Shown here one piece after another: positions 1 through 7,793 of a stretch of 64,000 nt of DNA. The notes beneath the pieces were generated by a model that had not been told where the DNA came from, ran no database searches, and saw nothing but the letters and a program-made list of their open reading frames with translations. The DNA comes from Tepidiforma sp. (lineage in GTDB: Bacteria; Chloroflexota; Dehalococcoidia; Tepidiformales; Tepidiformaceae), in contig NZ_BPIG01000002.1 of the NCBI RefSeq assembly GCF_026003995.1, positions 835,216-899,215 of the forward strand, read 5' to 3'. Each line of letters starts with the position of its first letter. Within the stretch, counting starts at the first letter, position 1. The position numbers and the translations under genes are program-made.

Positions 1-675
1 CCGCTCCCGCCGAGCCTCCCGCACCGCCACAGGCTTCCCCGACCGCAAATCGACCGCGTAAAACCGCCCCGCCCGGATCTCCTCGATCAGCTCCCGCTCG
101 TCGCGAATCTCCCGCTCGAAGTACGTCGCGCACTTCCCGATGTCCGAGATGGCGTGCGAGTCCGTCCCGCCCGTCCCGGGGAGGTGCATCATCTCGCACA
201 GCCGCTGCGAGAACTCGTTCTCCTTGTCGGAGCCCCGGCCGTTGATCTCCTCCAGGCCCTGCACGTACTGGTAGGCCGGGTTCCGCGCCGCCTTCTCCAG
301 CGCCGCCCGGTACTCGTCGTCATTCCGCGAAAACCACGGCATCTGCCGCCGGTACGGGTGGGCCGCCACGAGCGCCCCGCCCACCTTCTCCACGTACGCC
401 GCCAGCTCCCGCGACCGGTGCATCCCAAAAACGTACTTGTCGATGCCGAACGCAAGGATGTGGCCGTCATCGGTCGAAATCTCGACGCCCGCGAGGACGA
501 GGAAGTTGTGCTTCGCGCGCAGCTCCTCGATCGCCTTGTAATCCCATACCGTGTCGTGCTCCGTGAACACGATCGCGTCGAGGCCCGCCGCCTTCGCGCG
601 GACGATCAGGTCATCGGGGTTCAGGACGCTGTCGTGCGAGCGGGGCCACGTGTGGCTGTGGATGTCGATGAGCAT
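1..675 (-). CDS. PHP-domain phosphoesterase, C-terminus beyond the window
   Basis: The reading frame starts at the ATG whose complement is at 673-675 and stays open to the window edge, so about 225 N-terminal residues are seen. It opens MLIDIHSHTWP, the first metal-binding motif (HxH) of the PHP fold. Further PHP motifs follow: FTEHDTVWD, a GVEI segment, VAAHPYRR and GGTDSHA near residue 183. PHP proteins are metal-dependent phosphoesterases, including histidinol-phosphatase-like and nucleotide phosphodiesterase enzymes; the substrate here cannot be told. A second, different PHP gene lies at 39338-40060. A sigma-70-type promoter sits just upstream. The family call is firm, the substrate unknown. 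Confidence 0.85.
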   Translation of the reverse strand, partial: MLIDIHSHTWPRSHDSVLNPDDLIVRAKAAGLDAIVFTEHDTVWDYKAIEELRAKHNFLVLAGVEISTDDGHILAFGIDKYVFGMHRSRELAAYVEKVGGALVAAHPYRRQMPWFSRNDDEYRAALEKAARNPAYQYVQGLEEINGRGSDKENEFSQRLCEMMHLPGTGGTDSHAISDIGKCATYFEREIRDERELIEEIRAGRFYAVDLRSGKPVAVREARRER

Positions 676-688
676 GGGGCTGCCCGGT

Positions 689-718
689 ACTATAGGGCCG
701 CCTCTATCACCCGGGCAA
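689..718 (-). promoter_or_regulatory. Sigma-70-type promoter of the PHP gene
   Basis: On the minus strand TTGCCC (713-718) is followed after an 18-base spacer by TATAGT (689-694), 13 bases before the ATG at 675. The -10 box matches the consensus at five of six positions. The predicted leader would be only a few bases long. Confidence 0.6.
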
Positions 719-805
719 TCCGCCCCGCCGGCCCCCTCCCCCGGCGCCGGCCGCGCACCCGCGCCGCGAAACCGTCCGTTCACACGGTCCCGTCATGATC
801 GCGGC

Positions 806-973
806 ATGGAACGCACGAACAGCCCCTGCCAGCACGAGTGGCGCTACCTCGTCGAGGTCCGCACCCGCGCCATCCGCATCCGCGAATGCGCTCGCTGCGG
901 CCGCCGCTCCGTCATCCCGGTCGAGCTCGCCCCGCTCCCCGGCCAGGCGTCCCGCCTCCGCGAAACCGCCTGA
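806..973 (+). CDS. Small zinc-ribbon-like protein
   Basis: A 55-residue protein beginning MERTNSPCQHEW. It holds a Cys-x-His pair near residues 8-10 and a CARCGRR knuckle near residues 38-41, a spacing that suits a small treble-clef or zinc-ribbon metal site. An ATG 12 bases earlier in another frame and in-frame upstream codons exist, but this Met places the Cys/His pair at a natural N-terminus. It sits alone between a divergent PHP gene and a convergent DinB-like gene. The function is unknown; the regular spacing of possible ligands and the Arg-rich context suggest nucleic-acid or protein binding, which is only inference. Confidence 0.5.
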   Translation: MERTNSPCQHEWRYLVEVRTRAIRIRECARCGRRSVIPVELAPLPGQASRLRETA

Positions 974-985
974 CCGGGCTGCGCA

Positions 986-1555
986 TCAGGCCTCGCCGGC
1001 CTGCCGCCGCGCCACCAGCTCCAGCCGCATCTTCCGCTGGTTCGGCTCGCGCCCCTTGAAGTTCGGCTGGTACTCGCTCTGCCGACCGAGAATCTGCGCC
1101 GTGTGCTGCCGATCGTGGCGGTAAAACGAGCGCAGCCACTGCAGCACCGTCAGCGTCCCGAACATCGGGCTCGTCGCCACCCGGTCGAAGTCCTCCAGCC
1201 GCATCCCGTCGATCAGCCCGAGCGTGTACCTGCGCTCCAGCTCCAGCTGCCGCAGCAGGTCCGCCACCGCGTACCGGTTCGCCTCTTCGATCGGGATCGG
1301 CACCGTCTGCCACGGGATGCGGCCGAGGTCCGGGTTCTCCTCCCGCAGCGCCGCCCGCACCCAGGCGTCGTACGTCCGCTCCATCTCGCACAGGTGCGCG
1401 AGCTGCTCCAGCGCCGTCCACTGCTCCTCGCCCTGGGCATCGACGGGCACCCGCAGCGCATCTTCCGGGCTCAGCCCCTCCGCCACCCGGATGAGGTTCG
1501 CCCGCTCCTCCGCCATCTTCGCCAGCAGTTCATCCACCTGGTCGCGCGTCGCCAT
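986..1555 (-). CDS. DinB/YfiT-like metal-binding four-helix protein
   Basis: 189 residues starting MATRDQVDEL, preceded on its strand by a GGAGG ribosome site. The sequence fits the DinB superfamily: a helical N-terminus, an LEQLAHLCEMERTYD segment in the middle (first metal His) and a C-terminal SFYRHDRQHTAQI stretch whose HxxxH-type pair completes the usual three-histidine site. DinB-family proteins include metal-dependent thiol transferases and isomerases; the substrate here is unknown. The end of an upstream 56-residue ORF (1530-1700) overlaps its start by 26 bases, which suggests translational coupling. A second DinB-like protein is at 34526-35062. Confidence 0.75.
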   Translation of the reverse strand: MATRDQVDELLAKMAEERANLIRVAEGLSPEDALRVPVDAQGEEQWTALEQLAHLCEMERTYDAWVRAALREENPDLGRIPWQTVPIPIEEANRYAVADLLRQLELERRYTLGLIDGMRLEDFDRVATSPMFGTLTVLQWLRSFYRHDRQHTAQILGRQSEYQPNFKGREPNQRKMRLELVARRQAGEA

Positions 1556-1700
1556 CCTGCCTGCCTCCGAATCGGCGGCCGAGCCGGCGCACGCCCTGCC
1601 AGGCCGCATAGGGGATCGCCGCCAGGAGCGCGATGACCGTCACGAGCGCCCCGTACAGGCCCCCGAAGACGAAATCCACCGCGAACTCCGCCAGCGGCAC
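1530..1700 (-). CDS. Small hydrophobic membrane protein, hypothetical
   Basis: A possible 56-residue protein from a GTG at 1700. Residues 5-30 form one long hydrophobic segment (FVFGGLYGALVTVIALLAAI), followed by an Arg-rich tail, a pattern typical of a single-pass inner-membrane peptide with a cytoplasmic C-terminus. It overlaps the start of the DinB-like gene by 26 bases on the same strand. No family recognised; the call rests on the clean membrane segment and the overlap. Confidence 0.4.
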   Translation of the reverse strand: MPLAEFAVDFVFGGLYGALVTVIALLAAIPYAAWQGVRRLGRRFGGRQDGDARPGG

Positions 1701-1768
1701 GCCAACGATTCTACCGGCATCCGCCCCGGCCGGTTGGGCGCACGCCCCGCCCGTGCCACACTCCCCCC

Positions 1769-2401
1769 ATGCCCTTCCGCCGCAAGCCCGCATCTGCCGG
1801 CCCGCGCTTCGCCGCCGACTGGCTCATCGTCGGCCTCGGCAACCCGGGTGAAGAGTACGCCCGCACGCGGCATAACGTTGGGTTCTGGGTCGTCAACGCC
1901 CTCGCGAAGCGCGCCGGCGCGCAGCCGAAAGCCGTCGGCAGCCTCATGCACATCGGCGTCGGCTCGCTCCAGGGCCAGCGCGTCGCCCTCGTCAAACCGA
2001 AAACCTTCATGAACGTCAGCGGCAAAGCCGTCGCCCAGGCCCTCCAGTGGACCGGCTGCGGCCTCGCCCGCACCATCATCGCCTACGACGACCTCGACCT
2101 GCCCCCCGGCCAGCTCCGCATCCGCGCCGGCGGCGGCCACGGCGGCCACAACGGCCTCAAGAGCATCGCCCAGCACGCCGGGCTCGATTTCATCCGCGTC
2201 CGCATCGGCATCGGCCGCCCTACCGTCGGCGACGAACCCTCCTGGGACCCCGACGTCGTCGCCGACTGGGTGCTCAGCCCCCCCGCGCCGGCCGACCGCG
2301 AACTGCTCGAGGCCGCCGTCCAGCGCGCCGCCGACGCCATCGAGACCATCATCTCCGCCGGCGTCGAAGCCGCCGCTGCCGCCTTCAATCGCAAGGCGTA
2401 A
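1769..2401 (+). CDS. pth: Peptidyl-tRNA hydrolase
   Basis: Releases tRNA from peptidyl-tRNAs that drop off the ribosome. 210 residues, with a roughly 15-residue N-terminal extension over the usual form. Signature segments are all present: LIVGLGNPGEEY (20-30), the catalytic histidine in TRHNVGF (His35), TFMNVSG (Asn82), YDDLDLP with the aspartate that activates the histidine (about 107-110) and GGHGGHNGLKSI (Asn128). The start was taken as the first ATG; there is no Shine-Dalgarno, and a weak -10-like CACACT ends six bases upstream, so the message may be leaderless. It is followed by the sigma-region-4 protein gene. Confidence 0.95.
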   Translation: MPFRRKPASAGPRFAADWLIVGLGNPGEEYARTRHNVGFWVVNALAKRAGAQPKAVGSLMHIGVGSLQGQRVALVKPKTFMNVSGKAVAQALQWTGCGLARTIIAYDDLDLPPGQLRIRAGGGHGGHNGLKSIAQHAGLDFIRVRIGIGRPTVGDEPSWDPDVVADWVLSPPAPADRELLEAAVQRAADAIETIISAGVEAAAAAFNRKA

Positions 2402-2543
2402 GAAGCCCGCAAGAGCGGCTTCAGCGCCGCCGAACGCGTCACGATTTGTCGCTGAACTGTCGCATGCTGCCTGCGCAAACCCGCGCTGATACCGGGTAAA
2501 ATTCCGGGAAAGGTTCGGCGACATTCGACCGCGGAAGCGAGGC

Positions 2544-3908
2544 ATGTACCGCGAAGAAGACTACCGCGCTATCGACGCGCACCTCGGGTTCTTCCCTGGC
2601 TGCGCCATCCGGCCACCGCTTCGTATGGACACGACCTGCTCGCCCGGCGGCACCGGCCGCGTCTCCCCGTACGGCTGCGACGTCATCTACGGCGACCTCC
2701 TTCCCTCGCCATCGCCCGAGGACCCGGAGGAGACCGCGCTCCGCAAGGGCCTCCGCGTCGCCGTGGCGCAGGCGCTCGCCGCCCTCGATTCCCGCGAGCG
2801 CCAGGTCCTTCGTCTCCGCTTCGGCTTCGCGGGCGAACCGCAGACGCTCGAACAGATCGGCGCCGTCTTCGGCCTCACGCGCGAACGCATCCGCCAAATC
2901 GAGGCGAAAGCGCTGAAAAAGCTCCAGTCGCCCCGGTTCATGCCCTTCCTCGAGCCGTGGCGCCCGGGCGGCCCCGCGCGCCCGGCCGCGAAGCCGGCAG
3001 CGCCCGCCGTGCTCCGCCGGGTGGGCGCACCGGCACCCCGGGATGGGTCCGCCGACCGCCGCCACGTCGGCCCCGCGAAGACGAACCGGGAAACGGACCG
3101 CCGCGCCGCTCCGGCGCCGCCCCTGGCGAACCGTCCGCCTGCCAGTGCCGAGCGGCCACCGGCGGCCCCGGCGCCGGCCGACCCCTCCAGCCCGGCCCCG
3201 GCGACCGCCGAGGACGCCATCTACGACGCCATCGTTCACGTCTTCTTCCCGCCCTCCGGGCCGTCGGACGCGGAATCCGCTGCCTCCTCCAGCGTCCCGG
3301 CCGTGACCGGTACGAGTGACGCGACCGAGCGCCTCCTCGCGATGCTCGAACCCGCCGAACGCGCCGCGCTCGAACACCTCCACGGCTTCCGCGCCGCGCT
3401 CGCCCCGGCCGCCATCGAACGGCAGCTCGGCATCCCGCAAGCGCGCCTCACCGACCTCGACCGCTGGTTCACCCGCGAACTCCGCCGTCACCGCGCCGCG
3501 CCCGGGACGTACGACCCCGCCCCTCCGCCGCCCTCCGCCCCCGAAGAGCCCGCCGAAACCGAGGATCCCGGCAGCCGTCTCATCCTGTTCCCGGCAGTCG
3601 CCCCGCAGGACCCCCTCGCGATGGCCCTCGAGGGCTTCCGCGCCCGCGGCTACGACATCGTCGACAACCGCCCCCGGGGCGGCGCCCTCTGGGTCCACGA
3701 CCTCCATATGAAGCTCGCGCAGGAGATGGAGGATCTTTCGCGCCGCGGCATCCGGTTCCGCTTCACGGAGCACAAACGCGCCGGCACCTGGGGCTGGTAT
3801 CTCGAAGAGGCACCCGCCCCGGCCGCGCAGCGCCCGCCCCGCCAATTAGCCCTGCCTTCCCCGTCCCGGAAGCCGCGCAAGGCGCGCAAATACCGCGTCC
3901 CGTCCTAG
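2544..3908 (+). CDS. Sigma-70 region 4-like DNA-binding protein without regions 2-3
   Basis: 454 residues from an ATG with GCGAGG just upstream. Residues about 65-132 match sigma-70 region 4 closely: LDSRERQVLRLRFGF, TLEQIGAVFGLTRERIRQIE and AKALKKLQSPRF, the helix-turn-helix that reads the -35 box. No region 2 or 3 precedes it; the first 60 residues are a short Cys/Pro-containing leader. Residues 135-250 are Ala/Pro-rich and disordered. A second helix-turn-helix-like block (about 260-320, LLAMLEPAERAALEHLHGF) and a C-terminal block with a DNRPRGGALWV motif (about 378-388) follow, then a basic tail. It cannot act as a normal sigma factor; an accessory transcription regulator is an inference. 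A TAAAAT at 2497-2502 could be its -10 box. Confidence 0.75.
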   Translation: MYREEDYRAIDAHLGFFPGCAIRPPLRMDTTCSPGGTGRVSPYGCDVIYGDLLPSPSPEDPEETALRKGLRVAVAQALAALDSRERQVLRLRFGFAGEPQTLEQIGAVFGLTRERIRQIEAKALKKLQSPRFMPFLEPWRPGGPARPAAKPAAPAVLRRVGAPAPRDGSADRRHVGPAKTNRETDRRAAPAPPLANRPPASAERPPAAPAPADPSSPAPATAEDAIYDAIVHVFFPPSGPSDAESAASSSVPAVTGTSDATERLLAMLEPAERAALEHLHGFRAALAPAAIERQLGIPQARLTDLDRWFTRELRRHRAAPGTYDPAPPPPSAPEEPAETEDPGSRLILFPAVAPQDPLAMALEGFRARGYDIVDNRPRGGALWVHDLHMKLAQEMEDLSRRGIRFRFTEHKRAGTWGWYLEEAPAPAAQRPPRQLALPSPSRKPRKARKYRVPS

Positions 3909-3911
3909 ACT
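3906..3911 (+). promoter_or_regulatory. -10 box of the VIT1-fusion gene, leaderless arrangement
   Basis: TAGACT ends eight bases before the ATG at 3920, the distance at which transcription would begin on or next to the start codon. No Shine-Dalgarno is visible. No convincing -35 box was found, so this rests on the -10 match and its position. Confidence 0.4.
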
Positions 3912-3919
3912 CATTCCAG

Positions 3920-5050
3920 ATGAGCCCGACCGCTGCCGACATCGAACGCTACCGGCGCAACCTCCGCGACGAGGTCGACGGCGCCGCCCTCTACCGCTAC
4001 CTTGCCGCCGCTGAGAAAGACCCGAACCTGCGCGACGTCTTCCTCCGCCTCGCCGAGAGCGAAGACCGCCACCGCGCCCTTTGGGAAGCGAAGCTCCGAG
4101 AAGCCGGCGCTGAGGTCCCGGACTACCGCCCAAGCTTCCGCACTCGCTTCCTCGGCTGGCTCGCCCGCCGCTTCGGCACCGCCTCCGTCAGCCCCATCGT
4201 CACCCGCATGGAGATGTCGGCCTACACGATGTACGACGACCAGCCGGAGGCCATCGCCGCCGACCTCCCCCGCGACGAGCGCTCCCACGCCCGCCTCTTC
4301 CGCGAACTCGCTCGATCGACCCGCGGCCGGCCGGTCGAGGTCGACATCGCCCGGCTCGAAGGCCGCCACCGCGCCGGCACCGGCAACGCCCTCCGCGCCG
4401 CCGTCCTCGGCGCCAACGACGGCCTCGTCTCGAATCTCTCGCTCGTCATGGGCGTCGCCGGCGCGAACCCCGGCCAGAACGTCGTCGTCCTCGCCGGCAT
4501 CGCAGGCCTCCTCGCCGGCTCCCTCTCGATGGCTCTCGGCGAATGGATCAGCGTTCGCAGTTCGGCTGAGGCCTTCGCCCGCCAGCTCGAAATCGAGCGC
4601 GATGAGCTCGCCCTGATGCCCGATGAAGAGCTCGAGGAGCTCGTCCTCATCTACCGCGCGAAGGGCCTCGGCGAAGAGGAAGCCCGCGCCACCGCGCAGC
4701 GCATCATCGCCAACCGCGAAACCGCCCTCGATACCCTCGCCCGCGAAGAGCTCGGCATGTCCGAAGAAGAGGCGGGCAACCCGTGGGTCGCCGCCATCAC
4801 CTCGTTCCTCACCTTCAGCGTTGGCGCCATCATCCCCGTCATCCCGTGGCTCTTCCTCGCCGGCATCGCCGGGGTGGCCGCCAGCGCAGCCGCCAGCGCC
4901 CTCGGCCTCTTCGCCGTCGGCGCCGCCATCACCCTCTACACCGGCCGGGGCATCCTCTTCTCGGGGTTCCGCATGCTCACCTTCGGCCTCGCGGCCTCGG
5001 CCATCACCTTCGGCATCGGCCGCCTCATCGGCGTCAGCACCGGCATTTGA
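3920..5050 (+). CDS. Ferritin-like (ERV) / VIT1-CCC1 fusion, iron/manganese transporter
   Basis: 376 residues. Residues 1-140 form a rubrerythrin-type four-helix domain with the paired metal ligands expected of a di-iron site (Glu18, Glu47 with His51 in ESEDRH, and Glu120 with His123 in DERSH). Residues 155-376 are a VIT1/CCC1 membrane domain: VLGANDGLVSNLSLVMG, GSLSMALGEWISVRS, a charged loop and then three hydrophobic segments to the C-terminus. Known ERV-VIT1 proteins move ferrous iron or manganese across the membrane, with the ferritin-like part binding the metal. It stands alone, 12 bases after the sigma-like gene, with its own -10 box, and is convergent with 5060-5560. Confidence 0.9.
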   Translation: MSPTAADIERYRRNLRDEVDGAALYRYLAAAEKDPNLRDVFLRLAESEDRHRALWEAKLREAGAEVPDYRPSFRTRFLGWLARRFGTASVSPIVTRMEMSAYTMYDDQPEAIAADLPRDERSHARLFRELARSTRGRPVEVDIARLEGRHRAGTGNALRAAVLGANDGLVSNLSLVMGVAGANPGQNVVVLAGIAGLLAGSLSMALGEWISVRSSAEAFARQLEIERDELALMPDEELEELVLIYRAKGLGEEEARATAQRIIANRETALDTLAREELGMSEEEAGNPWVAAITSFLTFSVGAIIPVIPWLFLAGIAGVAASAAASALGLFAVGAAITLYTGRGILFSGFRMLTFGLAASAITFGIGRLIGVSTGI

Positions 5051-5059
5051 CGCCCGCGG

Positions 5060-5560
5060 TCAATCGAGCGCGAGGTCGAGCGCCAGCCGGCGGTCCGTCG
5101 TCCGGATCGCCACCAGCCGGTACGGCAGTTCCCCCGCCGCCTCGTCGAGCCGCTCCTGCAGCGGCGGTTCGATGAGCGCCGCCACCGCCTCCGGCGCCGT
5201 CAGGCCGCCCAGCGTCGCCCGCGCCACCCGCAGCACGAGCCGCCCATCCGCCACTTCCGGGTCGAGGTACACCGAGGCGCGCGTCCCAACGCCCCACGCG
5301 CCGACGCCGAACGTCACCCCGACGAGCCCCTCCTGCAGCACCTCGACATCCACCGCCGGCCGCTCGCCGACGCCCGGGATGGCCGGGAGCTCCCGCGCGA
5401 TGATCGCCGCCAGCGCCCGCTCGTCGAACGTCACCGTGATGTTGCCGCCGCCGGCGACCGCCTCCGTCCGCGCGTCGAAATCGGGGTCCACCGTGAACCA
5501 CAGCACGACCGCGACGGCCCCGGCGAGCATCCCCAGCGCGAACGCGAACAGTCCCCGCAT
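5060..5560 (-). CDS. Membrane-anchored hypothetical protein, DUF2993/LmeA-like
   Basis: 166 residues from the ATG at 5560, which gives MRGLFAFALGMLAG, a single N-terminal transmembrane anchor or uncleaved signal. The rest is extracytoplasmic and beta-rich, with a repeated VTFDERALAAII and VATLGGLTAPEAVAALIE pattern resembling the LmeA/DUF2993 group that binds lipids outside the membrane. This resemblance is by eye only. A GGAGG lies about 15 bases upstream of the start, farther than ideal; an in-frame ATG at 5608 would add 16 Arg-rich residues and looks less natural. Upstream on the other strand is the 5S rRNA promoter. Confidence 0.6.
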   Translation of the reverse strand: MRGLFAFALGMLAGAVAVVLWFTVDPDFDARTEAVAGGGNITVTFDERALAAIIARELPAIPGVGERPAVDVEVLQEGLVGVTFGVGAWGVGTRASVYLDPEVADGRLVLRVARATLGGLTAPEAVAALIEPPLQERLDEAAGELPYRLVAIRTTDRRLALDLALD

Positions 5561-5602
5561 GCCGCGAGCGTGCCGCCTCCGCCCCCTTGCCGCAACCGGC
5601 GC

Positions 5603-5631
5603 TTGCACGAACTCCCGCCCGCCGCCATAAT
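5603..5631 (+). promoter_or_regulatory. Promoter of the 5S rRNA gene
   Basis: TTGCAC (5603-5608), a 17-base spacer and CATAAT (5626-5631), ending nine bases before the predicted 5S 5' end. Both boxes match the sigma-70 consensus at five and five of six positions. This is one of the best promoters in the window. Confidence 0.8.
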
Positions 5632-5639
5632 TCGAAGCA

Positions 5640-5756
5640 TCTGGTGGCTAGAGCGAGGTGGACCCACCCGTTCCCATCCCGAACACGGAAGTGAAACGCC
5701 TCAGCGCTGACGATACTGCCCGGGCAACCGGGTGGGAAAATAGGCCGCCGCCGGGT
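5640..5756 (+). rRNA. rrf: 5S ribosomal RNA, unlinked
   Basis: About 117 bases with the universal 5S core: GGTGGCTAGAGCGAGGTGG near the 5' end, the CCCATCCCGAACACGGAAGT loop at 5675-5695, and a closing helix in which CTGGTGGC (5641-5648) pairs with GCCGCCGG (5747-5754). No 16S, 23S or tRNA gene adjoins it. It has its own promoter and a terminator ten bases downstream, so it is a single-gene transcription unit. Ends are set by helix pairing and may be off by one or two bases. Confidence 0.93.
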
Positions 5757-5765
5757 ACTCACGAG

Positions 5766-5795
5766 AACCGCCGCGAGGCGGTTTCTTCCTTTTTC
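5766..5795 (+). terminator. Intrinsic terminator of the 5S rRNA gene
   Basis: AACCGCC (5766-5772), loop GCGA and GGCGGTT (5777-5783) form a perfect stem followed by a T-rich run ending in TTTTT. Confidence 0.85.
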
Positions 5796-5935
5796 GGGAG
5801 GGTCCAGCAGCACCCCCGAGCGACCGGCTGCTGCGCCAGAAGGTAACTGCACGGCCCCCGCAGGCGTTTCTCCTCATGCCCCGCGCGGCTCCCGCGCAGC
5901 CCCGCGTCCGGTTTCCTCGAACGATCGGCCGCTGG

Positions 5936-5941
5936 TACAAT
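5936..5941 (+). promoter_or_regulatory. -10 box upstream of rpsA
   Basis: TACAAT, five of six consensus matches, 77 bases before the rpsA start. No good -35 hexamer lies 16-18 bases upstream. The leader between it and the gene shows no obvious hairpin. Confidence 0.45.
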
Positions 5942-6018
5942 TCAGTTCGAGAATCCCTCAACTCACCCCGGCGCGTACACCCTGCGGAAGGGATACGTGC
6001 CCCCAGACGGAGCCACAC

Positions 6019-7755
6019 TTGTCAGCAGATACCGCCCAGCCCACCACTCCCCCCGAAGCCGAAATGGATATGGGGGCCCTCCTCGACCTCGAAGCCGCCC
6101 AGTCCGGCGGCGGCCAGCTTCGCCGCGGCGAAATCATCGAGGGCATGGTGATGGGCGCCTCCCCCGATGGCCTCATCGTCGATGTCGGCACCAAGATGGA
6201 GGCCGTCATCCCCCACAACGAAATGCTCTCCCTCGGCGTCGACGGCGCCAGCCGCCTCAAGGCCGGCGATACCGTCCGCGTCATGGTCCTCCAGCCCTCA
6301 ACCGCCGAAGGCCACGCCATCGTCTCCCTCGACCGCGCCCGCGGCGAGGAGGGCTGGGAAACCCTCCAGAAGCGGTTCGAATCCGGCGAAATCTTCGAAG
6401 CCCAGGTCACCGGTCACAACCGCGGCGGCCTCCTCGTCAACGTCGACGGCGTCAACGCCTTCGTTCCGCTCTCCCAGGTCGAATCCGTCCGCCGCGATGA
6501 CCCCGACGCCGCAAACCAGCTCGCCGGCCTGGTTGGCCAGGTCATCAAGCTCAAGGTCGTCGAGCTCAACCGGAAGCGGAACCGCGTCATCCTCTCCGAG
6601 CGCGCCGCTATGGCCGAAATCCGCAAGGAGCAGAAGGACCGCGTCCTCGAGGAGCTCCAGGAGGGCCAGATCCGCACCGGCCGCGTCTCCTCCATCACCG
6701 ACTTCGGCGTCTTCATCGACCTCGGCGGCGCCGACGGCCTCGCCCACATGACCGAACTCACCTGGGAGCGCGGCAAGAAGGCGAAGGACCTCTTCCAGGT
6801 CGGCGACGAAGTCCAGGCCTACATCCTGAAAGTCGACCGCGAGAACAAAAAGATCTCGCTCTCGCTCAAGCGCGCCCAGCCCGAGCGCTGGGACACCACC
6901 GTCGACCGCTTCGTTATCGGCCAGATCCTCATCGGCCGCGTCACGAAGCTGATGCCGTTCGGGGCCTTTGTCCGCCTTGAAGGCCCGGTCGAAGGCCTCA
7001 TCCACATCTCCGAGCTCTCCAACCGGCGCATCAGCACCCGAAGGAAGTCGTCAAGGAAGGCGACGTTGTGCCGGTCAAGCTGGTCCGCATCGAAAAGGAC
7101 CGCCACCGCCTCGGCCTCAGCCTCCGACAGGCCCGCAGCGACGCCGAAGCCATGGGCTTCGTCTTCGACGCCAACGGTTCCGTCATCGATTACCCGGACG
7201 ACGTGCGCGAGCAGTTCGGCCTGCCCGCCGCGCGATACCACCGCCCAGCCGGCCCGCCGCGAGCCGCGCACCGCGCAGGAGGCCATCGAACAGGCCGTCG
7301 CCCGCGACCCCGAGCCGATGTCGGCCTTCGCCGCAGCCTTTGCGCAGGCCCTCGAAAACGCCGAAGCCGGCAACGGCATCGCCGAGACGGTCGCCCAGGT
7401 CGCCGGCCTCGCCCCGAAGGACCAGGCGCCTGCTCCTGCCGAGGCTCCGGCTGCTGAGCCGCCTGCCCCGGCCGAAGCCGCCGAGTCCCCGGCCGAAGCG
7501 GCGCCCGCTGCTGAGCCGGTGGCCGAAGCCGCGCCTCCCGCCGAGGCCCCGGCAGCCGCCGAAGAGACGGCCCAGGCGGCGCCCGCTGCCGAGGCCCGGG
7601 CCGCCGCAGACTCCGGGATCGGCGACGCCGAAACTCGGGTTTCCACCGGGGAGACGGCCCCCGATCAAATGCCGCACAATAATGGTGAGGGGTCGGAAAC
7701 GGCCCCCGCCGAAGCACCAGCCGCAACAGAGGAGGAAACTGCTGACGGCTCCTAG
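6019..7755 (+). CDS. rpsA: Ribosomal protein S1-like protein, two compensating indels
   Basis: About 578 residues, starting at a TTG six bases after GGAG; an ATG at 6064 is an alternative. Four S1 RNA-binding domains are visible: residues about 35-105, 115-190, 200-280 (TDFGVFIDLGGADGLAHMTEL) and 285-360 (MPFGAFVRLEGPVEGLIHISELS). They are followed by a low-complexity Ala/Glu/Pro tail. S1 helps mRNA bind the 30S subunit. The frame breaks inside domain 4: one base appears missing near 7033 (expected an I-Q-H-P-K-E-V-V run) and one base extra near 7233, after which the original frame resumes to the stop. The indels cancel, and the missing-base frame supplies the end of domain 4. Sequencing error is likely. 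clpC follows after 38 bases. Confidence 0.88.
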   Translation: MSADTAQPTTPPEAEMDMGALLDLEAAQSGGGQLRRGEIIEGMVMGASPDGLIVDVGTKMEAVIPHNEMLSLGVDGASRLKAGDTVRVMVLQPSTAEGHAIVSLDRARGEEGWETLQKRFESGEIFEAQVTGHNRGGLLVNVDGVNAFVPLSQVESVRRDDPDAANQLAGLVGQVIKLKVVELNRKRNRVILSERAAMAEIRKEQKDRVLEELQEGQIRTGRVSSITDFGVFIDLGGADGLAHMTELTWERGKKAKDLFQVGDEVQAYILKVDRENKKISLSLKRAQPERWDTTVDRFVIGQILIGRVTKLMPFGAFVRLEGPVEGLIHISELSNRRISTRRKSSRKATLCRSSWSASKRTATASASASDRPAATPKPWASSSTPTVPSSITRTTCASSSACPPRDTTAQPARREPRTAQEAIEQAVARDPEPMSAFAAAFAQALENAEAGNGIAETVAQVAGLAPKDQAPAPAEAPAAEPPAPAEAAESPAEAAPAAEPVAEAAPPAEAPAAAEETAQAAPAAEARAAADSGIGDAETRVSTGETAPDQMPHNNGEGSETAPAEAPAATEEETADGS

Positions 7756-7793
7756 ACGTTCTTTGGGCGCACCCAGGGGAAGGGAGTACACCT

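Noticed and set aside
1640..2545. Long ORFs antisense to pth, rpoB, rpoC, clpC and other genes
   Set aside because: They are Ala/Gly/Arg-rich translations of strongly GC-biased coding DNA in other frames, with no family motifs.
3920..3925. A strong -35 for the VIT1-fusion promoter
   Set aside because: The 17-base position reads CGCGCA-like sequence; no credible TTGACA match was found.
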